Shown one piece after another: positions 1 to 9,956 of a stretch of DNA of 64,000 nt. Numbering within the stretch: the first letter of the stretch is position 1; the number at the start of each line of letters is the position of its first letter. The notes under the pieces were generated by a model that saw nothing but the letters and a program-made list of their open reading frames with translations, had not been told where the DNA came from and searched no databases. This DNA comes from Pogostemon cablin (taxonomy: Eukaryota; Streptophyta; Magnoliopsida; Lamiales; Lamiaceae): positions 21,485,073 to 21,549,072 of the forward strand of contig CM042994.1 in assembly GCA_023678885.1 (NCBI GenBank), read 5' to 3'. A program made the translations under genes and the position numbers.

Positions 1-850
1 GATTATGTTGATAAACCATTAATAAATAGCTATGGATTTTATTTCGTTGGTAAAACATAATATAATCTATTAGCATTCTATTGCTAAAAGAAAATTGTAT
101 TTTTATTGGCAATCAATCTATAATTAGCAATCGATTGAATTTCATTAATAAATTCTATTGTTAAAAAAAAATTAGTGGTAGTTAAACACACACACAAAAC
201 ACATCATCAAAGAAGAAATCTTGAAATGCCACATCATCATAAGAAAACTCTCATAATAATATTAATAATAATATTATTATTATTATTAAGATAAGATTAA
301 GACAATTTTTAATATTAATTAATTAATAAATTTAAAGTTTTTATAATCATGGAAATTTTTAATATTAATTTTTGGATGTAATAGATAATTTTTACTATTC
401 GATTATAAAATAAATCTACAAACCATAATTTTAACTTGATTAATTATTATACGCAGGTCGATCCTATAAATTTTCATGCCTGAGTCGTATTTTAAATTTG
501 GGCCCTTATTTTACTTTTTATTAAAACGCAATATATATAATAAAAAATTAATAACTAAGATAATATTGCAATTTTTAAAATACAACGCGCCTAACAATTT
601 TGATGAAAAAGTATTAATATAAGATTAGTATAATCAAGTTTTTCTGCTAGTTTTTTTTCTCAATTGATGACATAGCCATTCCATTCAGTATATCTTTTGA
701 CATTGTTGATCGAAGAAAAGTCTTAATGAGCTTCCACTTTAAAAAACTTATTTCTGTTGTCGCCACTATAATCGGTATCATCAACATTATCTTATAAAGC
801 AATATAAGTATTGGGAAAACAACCATCCATTTTCTTCAAATAATTGATTA
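1..850. other. AT-rich intergenic DNA, no gene
   Basis: I see no coding signal here. The stretch is very AT-rich, with an AT-trinucleotide tract near 257-290 and scattered poly-A and poly-T runs. It ends at the TA where a Stowaway-like MITE begins. Confidence 0.6.
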
Positions 851-1104
851 CTCCACCCATCTCACGTTAAGGTTTAAACTTTCTATTTTGGGTTGTCCCA
901 ATTTAAGGTTTACATTTCTTTTTTTGTCAAGTTGGACCCACTCAAAATAATTAATTATTTCATGTAGGACCCACACACAACACTAATACAACTACCCACT
1001 TTACCTTAAATATTATTTCTCTCAACTCACTATACATTAAAATATTATATCTCTTAATCTCCCTGCAAAAAGCAAACGTTAACGTTAACATGAGATGGAT
1101 GGAG
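851..1104. mobile_element. Stowaway-like MITE
   Basis: About 254 bp flanked by TA on both sides (849-850 and 1105-1106). The ends are inverted: CTCCACCCATCTCACGTTAA on the left and its near complement ending GAGATGGATGGAG on the right. Stowaway MITEs (Tc1/mariner) have TA target duplications and ends of the CTCCCTCCGT type. It is non-coding. Confidence 0.7.
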
Positions 1105-1511
1105 TATTTCAATAGCTAATTTTGTGTCTTCAAGCAAAGAATGCTTCAAGAAAATCAGCTCAAAAAATAATTCATTCCCATCAATATTAGAATGTTTTTT
1201 TGCAAGACTTCTTCAGACTTTCATCATCTGCACTTTAAAACCAAATAATTAGAAATAAGTAGAGAGGTTTATATATATATAAAAAAAAAGATGTTTCAAA
1301 AGAATAATTAAAAGGATAGTTATTGGAATGGGATAAAAGAGAAAAAGAGAATAGTGGGAATATTTCAATAGCTGATTTTGTGAAGAATGCTTCAAGAAAA
1401 TCAACTCAGAAAATAATTTATTCCCATCAATATCAGAATGCATTTTTGCAAGACTTCTTCAGACTTTTATCATCTGCACTTTAAAAACAAATAATTAGAA
1501 ATAAGTAGAGA

Positions 1512-1608
<97 letters not shown>

Positions 1609-1800
1609 CAAAAAAATAATTAAAAGGATAGTCATTGGAATGGGATAAAAAAGGAAAAGAGAATGGAGGGAGTATTTCAATAGCTGATTTTGTGTCTTCA
1701 GGCAAAGAATGCTTCAAAAAATCAGCTTAGAAAATAATTCCTTCCCATCAATATCAGAATGTTTTTTTGCAAGACTTCTTCAGACTTTCATCATCTGCAC
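1100..1800. repeat. Three tandem copies of a ~260-300 bp unit
   Basis: The motif GTATTTCAATAGCT recurs near 1103, 1360 and 1671 (the second copy reads AATATTTCAATAGCT). Each copy is followed by the same ~130 bp containing AAGAATGCTTCAA, TTCCCATCAATAT and GACTTCTTCAGACTTT. Copies 1 and 2 continue through AAATAATTAGAAATAAGTAG to an AT-repeat. Copy 3 is interrupted at about 1800 by a CCGG-rich element. Short apparent reading frames here are by-products of the repeat. Confidence 0.8.
1515..1607. repeat. (TA)n microsatellite, ~93 bp
   Basis: An uninterrupted TA dinucleotide tract inside the second copy of the triplicated unit. The first copy has only a short TA run at the same place, so the expansion came after the duplication. 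Confidence 0.95.
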
Positions 1801-2623
1801 CAGTGTTTTTATAACCGGACCGGAGATCGAACCGTTTGCCTCAACGGTTCGAGGTTCAACCGGTCGAACCGGCGGTTCAACCGGAAAAACAAAAATATTC
1901 TATTTTTAGTAATATTTTATTATTTTATATTGACATACTTTTTTTGACAGAATATATTAGCATACTTAACATGTAAATAAAATAATATTATTATTTAACG
2001 TACTTATTTTAATTTATCTATTAACAAAATTATTATTAAAATATAAAATTTTAATATTATTAACGGAAAATAAAAACACAATAAAAGAATCTTTAGAGAA
2101 TGGCAAATAAATAAATATATAAAAAAGGTATAGGAGTTTGTTTTATTATAAATTCAGAATTCAATTAGGGCACATGTTTTGTAATAACCCACCACCACCG
2201 CACATGAATGAATCTGTTTTCCATTTCAAAATCCATTTCAGAAATCTCGCACGCCTCTTCGTCTTCGTATTCCACCAAAAGAAATATACCCATATGCTGT
2301 CAACGACCTTCGACGGCGGCACTATCGCTTCTACTTTTCCTCTTTAAATCTGGTTTTTTAATTCTTGTAAGTAGGTTTTCTTCCCTTTTTTTCTATTCAA
2401 GAAAAATTCCGGCCATCAAAACCAAGGTTTTAAACCAGTGGCGGACGCAGGAATTCGACTCGAGGGGCCCAATCAGTAAAGAAAATATTATACAAAAAAT
2501 AAATATAAAATATTATAAATTATAGTAAATTTAACAAAATCAATATATTATATCATAACAAGAAAATATTCAAAATAAATAATTCCACTAATCCCAACAT
2601 AAGAAATAGAAAACATAACACAA

Positions 2624-2749
2624 TCACAACATCTCTCTTCTATTCTTCATATTTTGAAACTTCAGCATAATTGTTTCATTACTAATACTTTGAAATATCT
2701 CTTTTTCTATGTATGATATTAAACAATCATTCAATAATTCATCGCTCAT
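2624..2749 (-). pseudogene. hAT transposase C-terminal tail fragment
   Basis: A 41-codon minus-strand frame from the ATG at 2749 to the TGA at 2624. It reads MSDELLNDCLISYIEKEIF, then SISNETIMLKFQNMKNRR and a stop. The pattern (LNDCL-YIE--IF---NETIM-FQNMK-RR) is the usual extreme C-terminus of DUF4371/hAT-dimerisation transposases. It lies 33 bp from the end of the N-terminal fragment in a different frame, which marks the deletion junction at about 2750-2785. Confidence 0.7.
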
Positions 2750-2782
2750 TTGATTGCATTAAAACCTTCAGTTACAAAAGCA

Positions 2783-3184
2783 TCATGCCCCTTTTTCAGT
2801 ACGACCCGTAGAGAAAAGATAACAATACAAGCAAAATACTGCATCTTTTGCAATATTATACTCCAACCAATCACCATATTCATCAAACCAAGTGGCAACA
2901 AATTTACGTTTTCTATCTCCATCCATTACTTGAGGAAAATTATGTTGACGTGGTTGACATGGACCTTTTAAAAGAGAAAATCTACGCACCTGTTCAATCA
3001 AATTAGGCGGATAACTCTTTATTTTAGGTCGTAATCCAGGGTCACTAGGAAGATTTTCCAAATCAACCACAATATTAACATCTTGGCTTGATGGTTGTTG
3101 AGGTTGCACATTAGGAGTTGGAGCATTCACCATGGAAGATGATGTTTCAACGATAGTTGTAGTCTTCTTATAATATCGCTCCAT
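2783..3184 (-). pseudogene. hAT transposase N-terminal fragment (TTF-type zinc finger)
   Basis: A 133-codon open frame from the ATG at 3184 to a TGA at 2783. It begins MERYYKK. It carries the conserved start of MYM1/DUF4371-type hAT transposases: DLENLPSDPGLRPKI near residue 41, KGPCQPRQHNFPQ near residue 74, then WFDEYGDWLEYNIAKDAVFC and CYLFSTGR, the TTF zinc-finger region. Full proteins of this family are several hundred residues. The frame ends in a stop just after the zinc finger, where the internal deletion begins. It could still make a short DNA-binding peptide, but nothing shows that it does. Confidence 0.75.
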
Positions 3185-4239
3185 TATCTATTAAACAAAA
3201 TTCATTAAAAATTAAATAATAGAAAAAAATTGCATAAAAATGAGCCCTAAGTCTCCATTTGAATTCTCTCATTTAATTTACCCTTTAAATTTAAAGTCCT
3301 AATTATTCCTCAGCCTATTCAAATTTAAATAAATTTCCCTTGACAAAAATAAATTATTCTAATATCCACTAAATAAAAGTCCTAATTTTTAAATATAACA
3401 ATAATATATTCCATGTAAGAAGAGTACAAAAAATTTAATCTAACAAAATTTACAACAATGACTTTAAATAAAACTTCTCTAAAAAAATAAATTAATCCAA
3501 ACTCTTATACTAAATAAAAGCCCTAATTTCTAAATATAATAGTATTACATTTTATAGAAGAATAGCATTACAATTTTAATTTAACAATTTCCAAGTTTAT
3601 AATAATACATTAGAAATAAAAGCCCTAATTTCTAATATAATAATATCACATTTCATATAAATATACATAATAAATTTAGATTAACAATTTAAAATAATAT
3701 CTTAGAATAGAGAAGAGAGATGAGAAAAGCAACTTGAGAAATTAATGATGGGGGAGTGGGGTGAGTATTAGTGGGACTGTGGGAGGAAGAAGAAGAAGTG
3801 AGGGAAGGAGGGGGAGTTGTCGAAGGGGGTGCAGAAAGATAGGGGAAAATGGGTTATTGACTTATTATTATAAATTAAATATATTTTTTAGTTTTATTAA
3901 ATTTTATTAGTGAAATTACTATTATACTTCTACTTTTTAAAAAAATTTCAGGGCCTCCCCCCGGCCTTCTTCATGTCCGCCATTGTTTTAAACATTCAAC
4001 AGTTTTGTCTTAAGCAAGAAAGAGAAAAAAAACTAAAAACCGGCGATTTTCGGTTTGGACGGTTCCACCGATTTTTTCGATTTTGATCGGTCCAAACCGA
4101 TTTTCCCCAGTTTGAAAAGGCAAAAGCGGTTTTTAAGGGTTTCCAGACGGTACCAGCATCGGTTCCCGGTTGAACCGTTTTACCAAAATTTTTGGGCCTA
4201 AGTGGATCGACTCGACTCAGGCAAGGACCGGCCTTGATT

Positions 4240-4355
4240 AAGAATATGGGATCCACACTCCCACTAATACAACTACTCACTACACATTAAATAATAATAC
4301 TTCTTAATCTATGTGCAAAAAAACAAATGGCCCTCTTACGCGGGGACGGAGGGAG
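4240..4355. mobile_element. Right half of a Stowaway-like MITE
   Basis: From about 4245 the sequence matches the right half of the MITEs elsewhere in the window (ACACTCCCACTAATACAACT, then ATTAAATAATAATA). It ends CGGGGACGGAGGGAG followed by TA at 4356. The left half is missing, which agrees with a deletion joining the CCGG-rich element to the middle of a MITE. Confidence 0.6.
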
Positions 4356-5750
4356 TATATGAAACCTTGAAACTTAAGCGAGTACTCAAGCTGCTATATA
4401 TTTTTTTAAAAAAAATCCAAAATGAATGGCTTTTTACTGACAAATTTCATTGTTATTATGTTGGTGTTTTTGATGTGCATGGGATGTAATGAGTAATAAA
4501 AAAAACCCACAGAATAACCCATCATCATGGGAAGAATTTTAGACGTGTCACCTCTCTCTCTCTATATATATATATAAATATAATTTATAATGTACTCATC
4601 TATTGTTTTATTGACCACATTAATGGATACAAATTATTTTTCGAATAATATTTAGTTATATAATTTCAAGCAAATCTTTCATCCTTATATAATGTGAGGA
4701 ACTGAATTATATAATGTGAGGAACTGAATTTGACTTTTCTATGAATAGTTCATGACGAAATGCTATGAAAGTTTAATTTTCTATACATGTAAAAGATAAT
4801 TTCTCCTATCTCTACCAATCAATAACTTTAATTTGATTAATTAATTTATTGCTAAATAAATAAAGAATCGTAAAATAATTTATTTTGTTCTGAATTTTTA
4901 AATATAAGAAATCTTCAAACGTAAAAATCAAGTTGCTACATTTTTAGTAAAAAAAAAAACATAAATAATAAATACTTTTTTATAAAATAAGTTTATTGTC
5001 ATTTAATTTGTTATCATTTTCGATATTGCATAAGATGAATTATAAAAAAACAAAAAATAGAAAAAGATGAAAGAAAAAACAAAAAATGACACCTCATCAC
5101 TGAAGAATTCTATATACGTTTCACCTCACTATCTAAAACTCTCCAATAATAATAATATAAAAGATTTAAAATTGAAATGTGTTTTTAGGTTTATGAATGA
5201 AATGCTATTTTCAATTTTTGGGTTTGTCAAATTATAAAACAATGAACAATTAAATGATCAACCTTTATGATTCATCCACTTGAGCAAAATGTTGCAACTA
5301 TGATTGAATCAGACGAGACTTCTTTGGTCTTTTCTAGAGGTTCAAATATTGTAAACCAATTTGCATGTGACAGAAAGTATATTTAAAGAATTTCGACTAA
5401 TTTATAATTTATGGAATAATAATGACTGCCCTAACAACAAAAAAACACATTTTAAATATTATGCACTGTGCTAGTGCCACATATCTTGAATTTCTATAAC
5501 TTAGAAGTTAACTACTCCACAGCATATCTTCATTTATTAAACGACTAAATTCCTTTTAAACTCACAAGTTGTCTCCATATATAGTCAATTTAATTGGGAA
5601 TATATATATTTTATTTGTCCTATACCTTTTAATTTACAACTACTTTCATCAATTTGTTTCATTATATTTTTAATTTGTCAACTTTTAAATCAACCTCATT
5701 GACTTAATTGAGGAGGTTGTAATGGTTTTTTTAATGAGGTATAATAATAA
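4356..5750. other. AT-rich intergenic DNA, no gene
   Basis: No open frame of interest and no RNA gene. A short CT-rich then TA-rich stretch lies at 4550-4576, and a direct duplication of TATAATGTGAGGAACTGAAT lies at 4688-4730. Nothing else could be recognised. Confidence 0.5.
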
Positions 5751-5752
5751 AA

Positions 5753-6021
5753 GACAAAGTCTCTTGTGAGACATTAATTTTTGAGATCGTCTGTGAGACG
5801 TGTTAAAGTATGTCTATTATATAAATAAAGTATATTTAATAGTTGTTAAAGTATGTTTTGTAAAGTATGATGAATGATGAATTAAAGTATGATTTTATGA
5901 TGTTATAAATATGATTCATTATTGACATACTTTCACTACAAATAAACATAATTTACCTATATAATAAACATACTTTATAATGGGTCAACCCGTCTCACAA
6001 CCATCTCACAAGAGAGTCTCT
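5753..6021. repeat. Dispersed MITE-like repeat family R, copy 1
   Basis: Begins AAGTCTCTTGTGAGAC and ends with the inverse, GTCTCACAACCATCTCACAAGAGAGTCT (6 bp spaced). Inside are GTTAAAGTATGTCTATTATA, TAATAAACATACTTT and GGGTCAACCCGTCTCACAA. The same order of motifs returns at 6165-6431 and 26988-27271, so this is a family of short inverted-ended elements. Confidence 0.7.
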
Positions 6022-6164
6022 CCAAATAAAATAGTAAGTTATGTTTTTTAGATAGAAATGATATTTTTAATATAAAGTTTAGTGAGGAATTATTTTTATT
6101 GAGTGCTTTTATTAAAAAAAAAAGGAGCATGAAAAATGCATTGCGGCAAATAAATAAAGCAGTA

Positions 6165-6431
6165 AAAGTCTCTTGTGGGACGGTGTATATGAGACTGTAT
6201 GTGTGACGTGTTAAAGTATGATTGTTATATAGGTAGAGTATGTTTATTGGTAATTAAAGTATGGTGAATGATGGATTAAAATTAAATTATGATTTTAGAG
6301 TGATTATAATATGATTCCCAACAAATATACTACTTCTTTAAATATCAGTACACATATTTTACCTATATAATAAACATATTTTAATAATAGATCAATTTAT
6401 CTTATAACTCGTCTCATATGTTCGTTTCAAG
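6165..6431. repeat. Dispersed MITE-like repeat family R, copy 2
   Basis: Begins AAAAGTCTCTTGTGGGACGG, with GTGTTAAAGTATGATTGTTA, TATAATAAACATATTTTA and ATCTTATAACTCGTCTCA in the same order as copy 1. The right end is more diverged. It lies only ~140 bp from copy 1 in the same orientation. Confidence 0.6.
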
Positions 6432-6885
6432 GGTATCCAAATAAAAAATGTAAATATTGCATTGTTTATAAATTTATTATTATTATTATTCTTTTCCCCT
6501 TATGCAATGTGTATGAATAGAAAGATTTATTTGGATAGATTTGAGGAGGGATATATACTTTAATTTTGGGCTCAATTTGTGATTATAGAATTGCCTGAAT
6601 CCATTGATTGCTCTCAGGCTTGGGTTGAATTAATGGGTTGAATTTATTGGGCCCAAATACTTTTTCGCAATCTCTTCTTAATTCATTTTTCCATTGCAAA
6701 AGTGCAATTTCAATGGAATAAATCAAGTAGTTATTGCTAGAAAGTACACGCGTATTTGTTTTATTTAATAATATATATTTCTCGTTTTTGACTAATATTC
6801 ACTTTTTAATACAAATAATATACTTTATTATTTACTTCTTATTATCCAAAAATGCCAAACTAATCTAAACATAAATTAAAAAATA

Positions 6886-7104
6886 TTCTCTCCGTCCCGT
6901 TTCAAACTTTACATTTGTTTTTTGCACTTAAATTAAGAAATGTGGTATTTTAACGTGTAGTGAGCTGAGATAAATAATTCATATATTAATGTAAAGTGGG
7001 TTGGTATATTATTATGATGTGTGGGACATAGGGAGAGAAATCTATTTTGTGTGGGACCATTTACTAAAAAAGGAAATGTAAAGATTGAAATGGGATGGAG
7101 GGAG
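6886..7104. mobile_element. Stowaway-like MITE
   Basis: Flanked by TA (6884-6885 and 7105-7106), with ends TTCTCTCCGTCCCGTTTCA and the inverse TGAAATGGGATGGAGGGAG. About 219 bp, non-coding. Confidence 0.75.
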
Positions 7105-7106
7105 TA

Positions 7107-7914
7107 TAACTTTTATTAATATACGTGCAAATAGCAAATGTAAAATTGAATGAGAGTATTCGTTTCATACTTAACCGCACTAGTACTGTAAATAGTAGGT
7201 TTAAGAAAAGTACTGCTTAACCAACTTTATTAATTTTTAAGAATATTGTGGTATTTTTTTGTAATTCATTGTAAAATATGAAGTATGTTATGCGTGTTGG
7301 GTGATAACGATTTTTTGAGATATGCATTTATTTATTTTGAGAGTATTATTTTATTTATGAGTGAGGCTCATGTGCATCCGGGCTCACGGAGCAAATTCTG
7401 TGCCCCTTTGCAATTTAAACTCTTAGCAATACATAGATTTAAATAGAATATAGAGGGGGTTGTGTTCATATGGGGACACGGAGTATCCCTCCGTGTCCCC
7501 GGGAGCGCAGGAGCTTTTGCCTTTATTTATTTATTTTTTTTTTTGTTTTTAGGCTTTTGACTTCTAAAATCATAGGTTAGGCTCAGTATAGAATCATCGG
7601 ATTCTCAAAGCTGATGTCACTACAAATTCTTATCAGGACTACAGTAGTAAGGTTTATAAACAAGATGGCTTCGGATATAGTTTCACAATCTAGTGCCTTA
7701 TGTTCAATTCTGGTATCCAGCAACCCTTGGCAGGAGAAACACTTAGAATGCAAGAAAATTATTCTCTCTTCTAAAGTAGTAGTAATAACAAGAGTCTGGA
7801 TGTAAAAGAGTCGAATCTTAAACAAAATAATGTACATATTCTTTGGTTATTCAATATTGATTCCTAATCATATAAACAAGATTCAAAACTATATACACAC
7901 ATTCCCTTCACACT
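7107..7914. other. Intergenic DNA downstream of P450-1, with a hairpin
   Basis: This holds the 3' flank of the minus-strand P450 gene. A perfect 12-bp hairpin lies at 7472-7500: arms GGGGACACGGAG (7472-7483) and CTCCGTGTCCCC (7489-7500) with a 5-base loop. No further gene was recognised; the open frames at 7583-7837 show no family resemblance. Confidence 0.5.
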
Positions 7915-9502
7915 TCATTTATGCAACCTATAAGTTGGGACTGCCATCAGATGCTTCTCCCTGCTGGTCACCATTCCGAAGTGCTCACTCATGTCCAACT
8001 CACTCGGCAACACATCGTCCGGAAGCTCCCAATCAAAGCAATGCACTAGCTGCGCCACCACCAATCTGACCACCATAAGCCCCAGCTGCAACCCCGGGCA
8101 CCCTCTTCTCCCCGACCCGAAACTCATGAGCTGGAAATGCTGACCCAAGAGGTCTACGTCGCTCCCAATGAACCTCTCTGGGAGGAACTTCTCAGGGTCG
8201 TCCCACGCTGAAGGATCTCTGCCAATAGACCAAACGTTTACGAAGATCCATGATCCTTTCGCTACGTGGAATTTATCCACTGTGCAATCTTCCAGGGCTT
8301 GGTGGATCAACAATGGAACAGGAGCATGGAGTCGAAGTGATTCTTTTACAACCATATACAAGTAGTCAAGTTTATCGAGGTGTGATTCGTCGACGACCTG
8401 GCCCGTCCCGACGACTAGTTCCAGTTCTTTTTGGAGTTTCTTCATGACTTGTGGGTGCCTGATAAGATCAGTGAGTATCCATTCCACTACAGCTGATGAT
8501 GTGTCTGTTCCTCCTATAAACATATCCTGCAATTCAAGAAAATATTCCCATTTAGGCATTTCAACAAACACTTGTTGGGCACCAGATTTCCAAATGAAAA
8601 ACAGAGCAAGATCGAATTACCAAGAGTACAGCCTTAACATGGCGGCGATCGAACTCGAATCCAGCTTCTCCAGAATCCAAAATGGTCATCATTGTATCCA
8701 CAAAATCCTGATTCTGCTTCTTCTCTTGCTTATTCCCAACGTGATCATCGATAATCCTCTCCAGGAACCCATCGAATGTTTCGCTGAGTTTCTTCATCCG
8801 ATGATTCAATCCCTGAAGATCCAGCGCCGCCATGAACGGAAAAAAGTCACCGAGATTGGGCAGCGCAGCCACCTGTAGAGTCTCAGCAATCACAGCTTTA
8901 AACCCCTTCTCATCCAGATCTCTATCGCCATACTTCCTCCCAAACACCATCAAACAAGCCAAATCCCCAATAAACCCCGAAACCCTCTCGCTAATATCCA
9001 CAATTTCCCGATTCTCAGAAGATCGTCGAAGAGAACTCACGAATAGCCCCATCTCATCCCTTCGCGTAGACCGAAACTGATTGATTTTCAGATTACTGAG
9101 CAACTCCAGAGTGCACAATTTCCGCATGTTGCGCCAATACGGACCGTAGGGGGAGAAGACGATGTTTCTCCGATCGTAGCCGAGGTGCTTCGCGGCCTGG
9201 TGGTGGGGCCTTCCGGCGAGGACGAGATCATGCGTTTTGAGAACGAGCTCGGCTGTCTCCGGCGACGATACAACGACGGCGGGGACAAAACCCAAGCGAA
9301 GGTGCATAATCGGGCCGTGTATTCGGGCCAGACGGTGTAGATCATGGTGGAGATTCTTTCCCACAAGGTAGAGATGGCCTATGATAGGAAGAGCGATTGG
9401 GCCCGGTGGCAGTTGCTTCTTGTGCTTCTGCTTCAAATCAAACAGCCATTGAAGGAACCAAATGGATATGATTACAAATACTGATGTCCAAAACCAGATC
9501 AT
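7915..9502 (-). CDS. Cytochrome P450, CYP71 clan (CYP736A-like), P450-1
   Basis: A haem monooxygenase anchored in the ER. Two minus-strand exons, 9502-8621 (294 codons) and 8526-7915, joined by a GT-AG phase-0 intron (8527-8620) at the usual A-type P450 position. The product is 497 residues, the normal length. The N-terminus has a hydrophobic anchor (MIWFWTSVFVIISIWFLQWL) and a proline hinge, LPPGP. The I-helix oxygen-binding motif GGTDTS is at 299-304, the ExxR pair at E356/R359 (KESLR), PERF at 410-413, and the haem loop FGSGRRGCPG with the iron ligand at Cys437. Similarity to CYP736A12-type proteins is my recognition, not a search. A paralogue lies at 18309-20384 on the same strand. Substrate unknown; no defect seen. 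Confidence 0.93.
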
Positions 9503-9809
9503 GCTTCTTTGCTTTTACTCCTTAATTGGTATTCATATTTCATGTTAACAGTTCAGTAATTGGAATGAGTAATACTGTATGAAAGAATTCACTTTAAATT
9601 TGATTTATCAAAATTAGTTTTTGATATTTTTATATTCATTTTAAAATGATTAATACTTTTCATAAGATTAATATTTTATCATTCTAATTAGTAAACTTTT
9701 ATATACCGATAAGTAATTTTATAAAATTAGAATTAATGATGAATCAAGTATACACAAAACTCCCCCAACTTTTGAAAACAATTGTATGAATCAAATCAAA
9801 ATATCTGTT

Positions 9810-9865
9810 CCCACCCTATTTAATCTCATGTTCGTATGGAACATGAGATCATGGAATAGGGTGGG
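9810..9865. repeat. Imperfect palindrome upstream of P450-1
   Basis: Left arm CCCACCCTATTTAATCTCAT continuing GTTC (9810-9833); right arm GAACATGAGAT, then AATAGGGTGGG (9839-9865). The loop is 5 bases, and one arm has a 3-base insertion. This hairpin-forming stretch lies ~310 bp upstream of the P450-1 start and may be a small MITE. Confidence 0.7.
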
Positions 9866-9956
9866 TAATAGCGACCATATGTTAGCCTTACACCCTAAAT
9901 TTACTAAAAATAGTGTTTAATATATAAAAGATTATGTTTTGAAAAGGCGTATCTAT

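Larger units (their letters stand above)
2436..3985 (-). mobile_element. hAT transposon with internal deletion
   Basis: A 1,550-bp element bounded by perfect 8-bp direct repeats TTTTAAAC (2428-2435 and 3986-3993). The ends are inverted: CAGTGGCGGAC on the left, and the complement of CAATGGCGGAC on the right. An 8-bp duplication with CAGNG ends is diagnostic of the hAT superfamily. Inside, on the minus strand, are the first ~133 codons and the last ~41 codons of a transposase of the TTF/DUF4371 type (zinc finger MYM-type protein 1-like). The central catalytic part is missing, so the copy cannot move itself. The flanking DNA is CCGGTT-rich, so it landed in an older element. Confidence 0.85.
1808..4239. 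mobile_element. Outer hAT-like element with CCGGTT-rich ends, disrupted
   Basis: At about 1800 the triplicated unit is broken by CAGTGTTTTTATAACCGGAC, followed by several ACCGGTTCGA/CCGGTTCAACC-type motifs. Matching CCGGTT-rich DNA returns at 4039-4225. CAGTG-type ends and subterminal CCGGTT motifs suit a non-autonomous hAT. The right end is not clear: the expected continuation of the triplicated unit is absent after 4239, so a deletion probably removed it. A younger hAT (2436-3985) sits inside. Confidence 0.4.

Noticed and set aside
5753..6431. Single compound transposon made of two inverted repeats
   Set aside because: The two copies are in the same orientation and a third lone copy exists at 26988, so they are independent members of one family.
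8444..8878. 144-codon plus-strand frame
   Set aside because: Antisense shadow of the P450-1 exons and intron.
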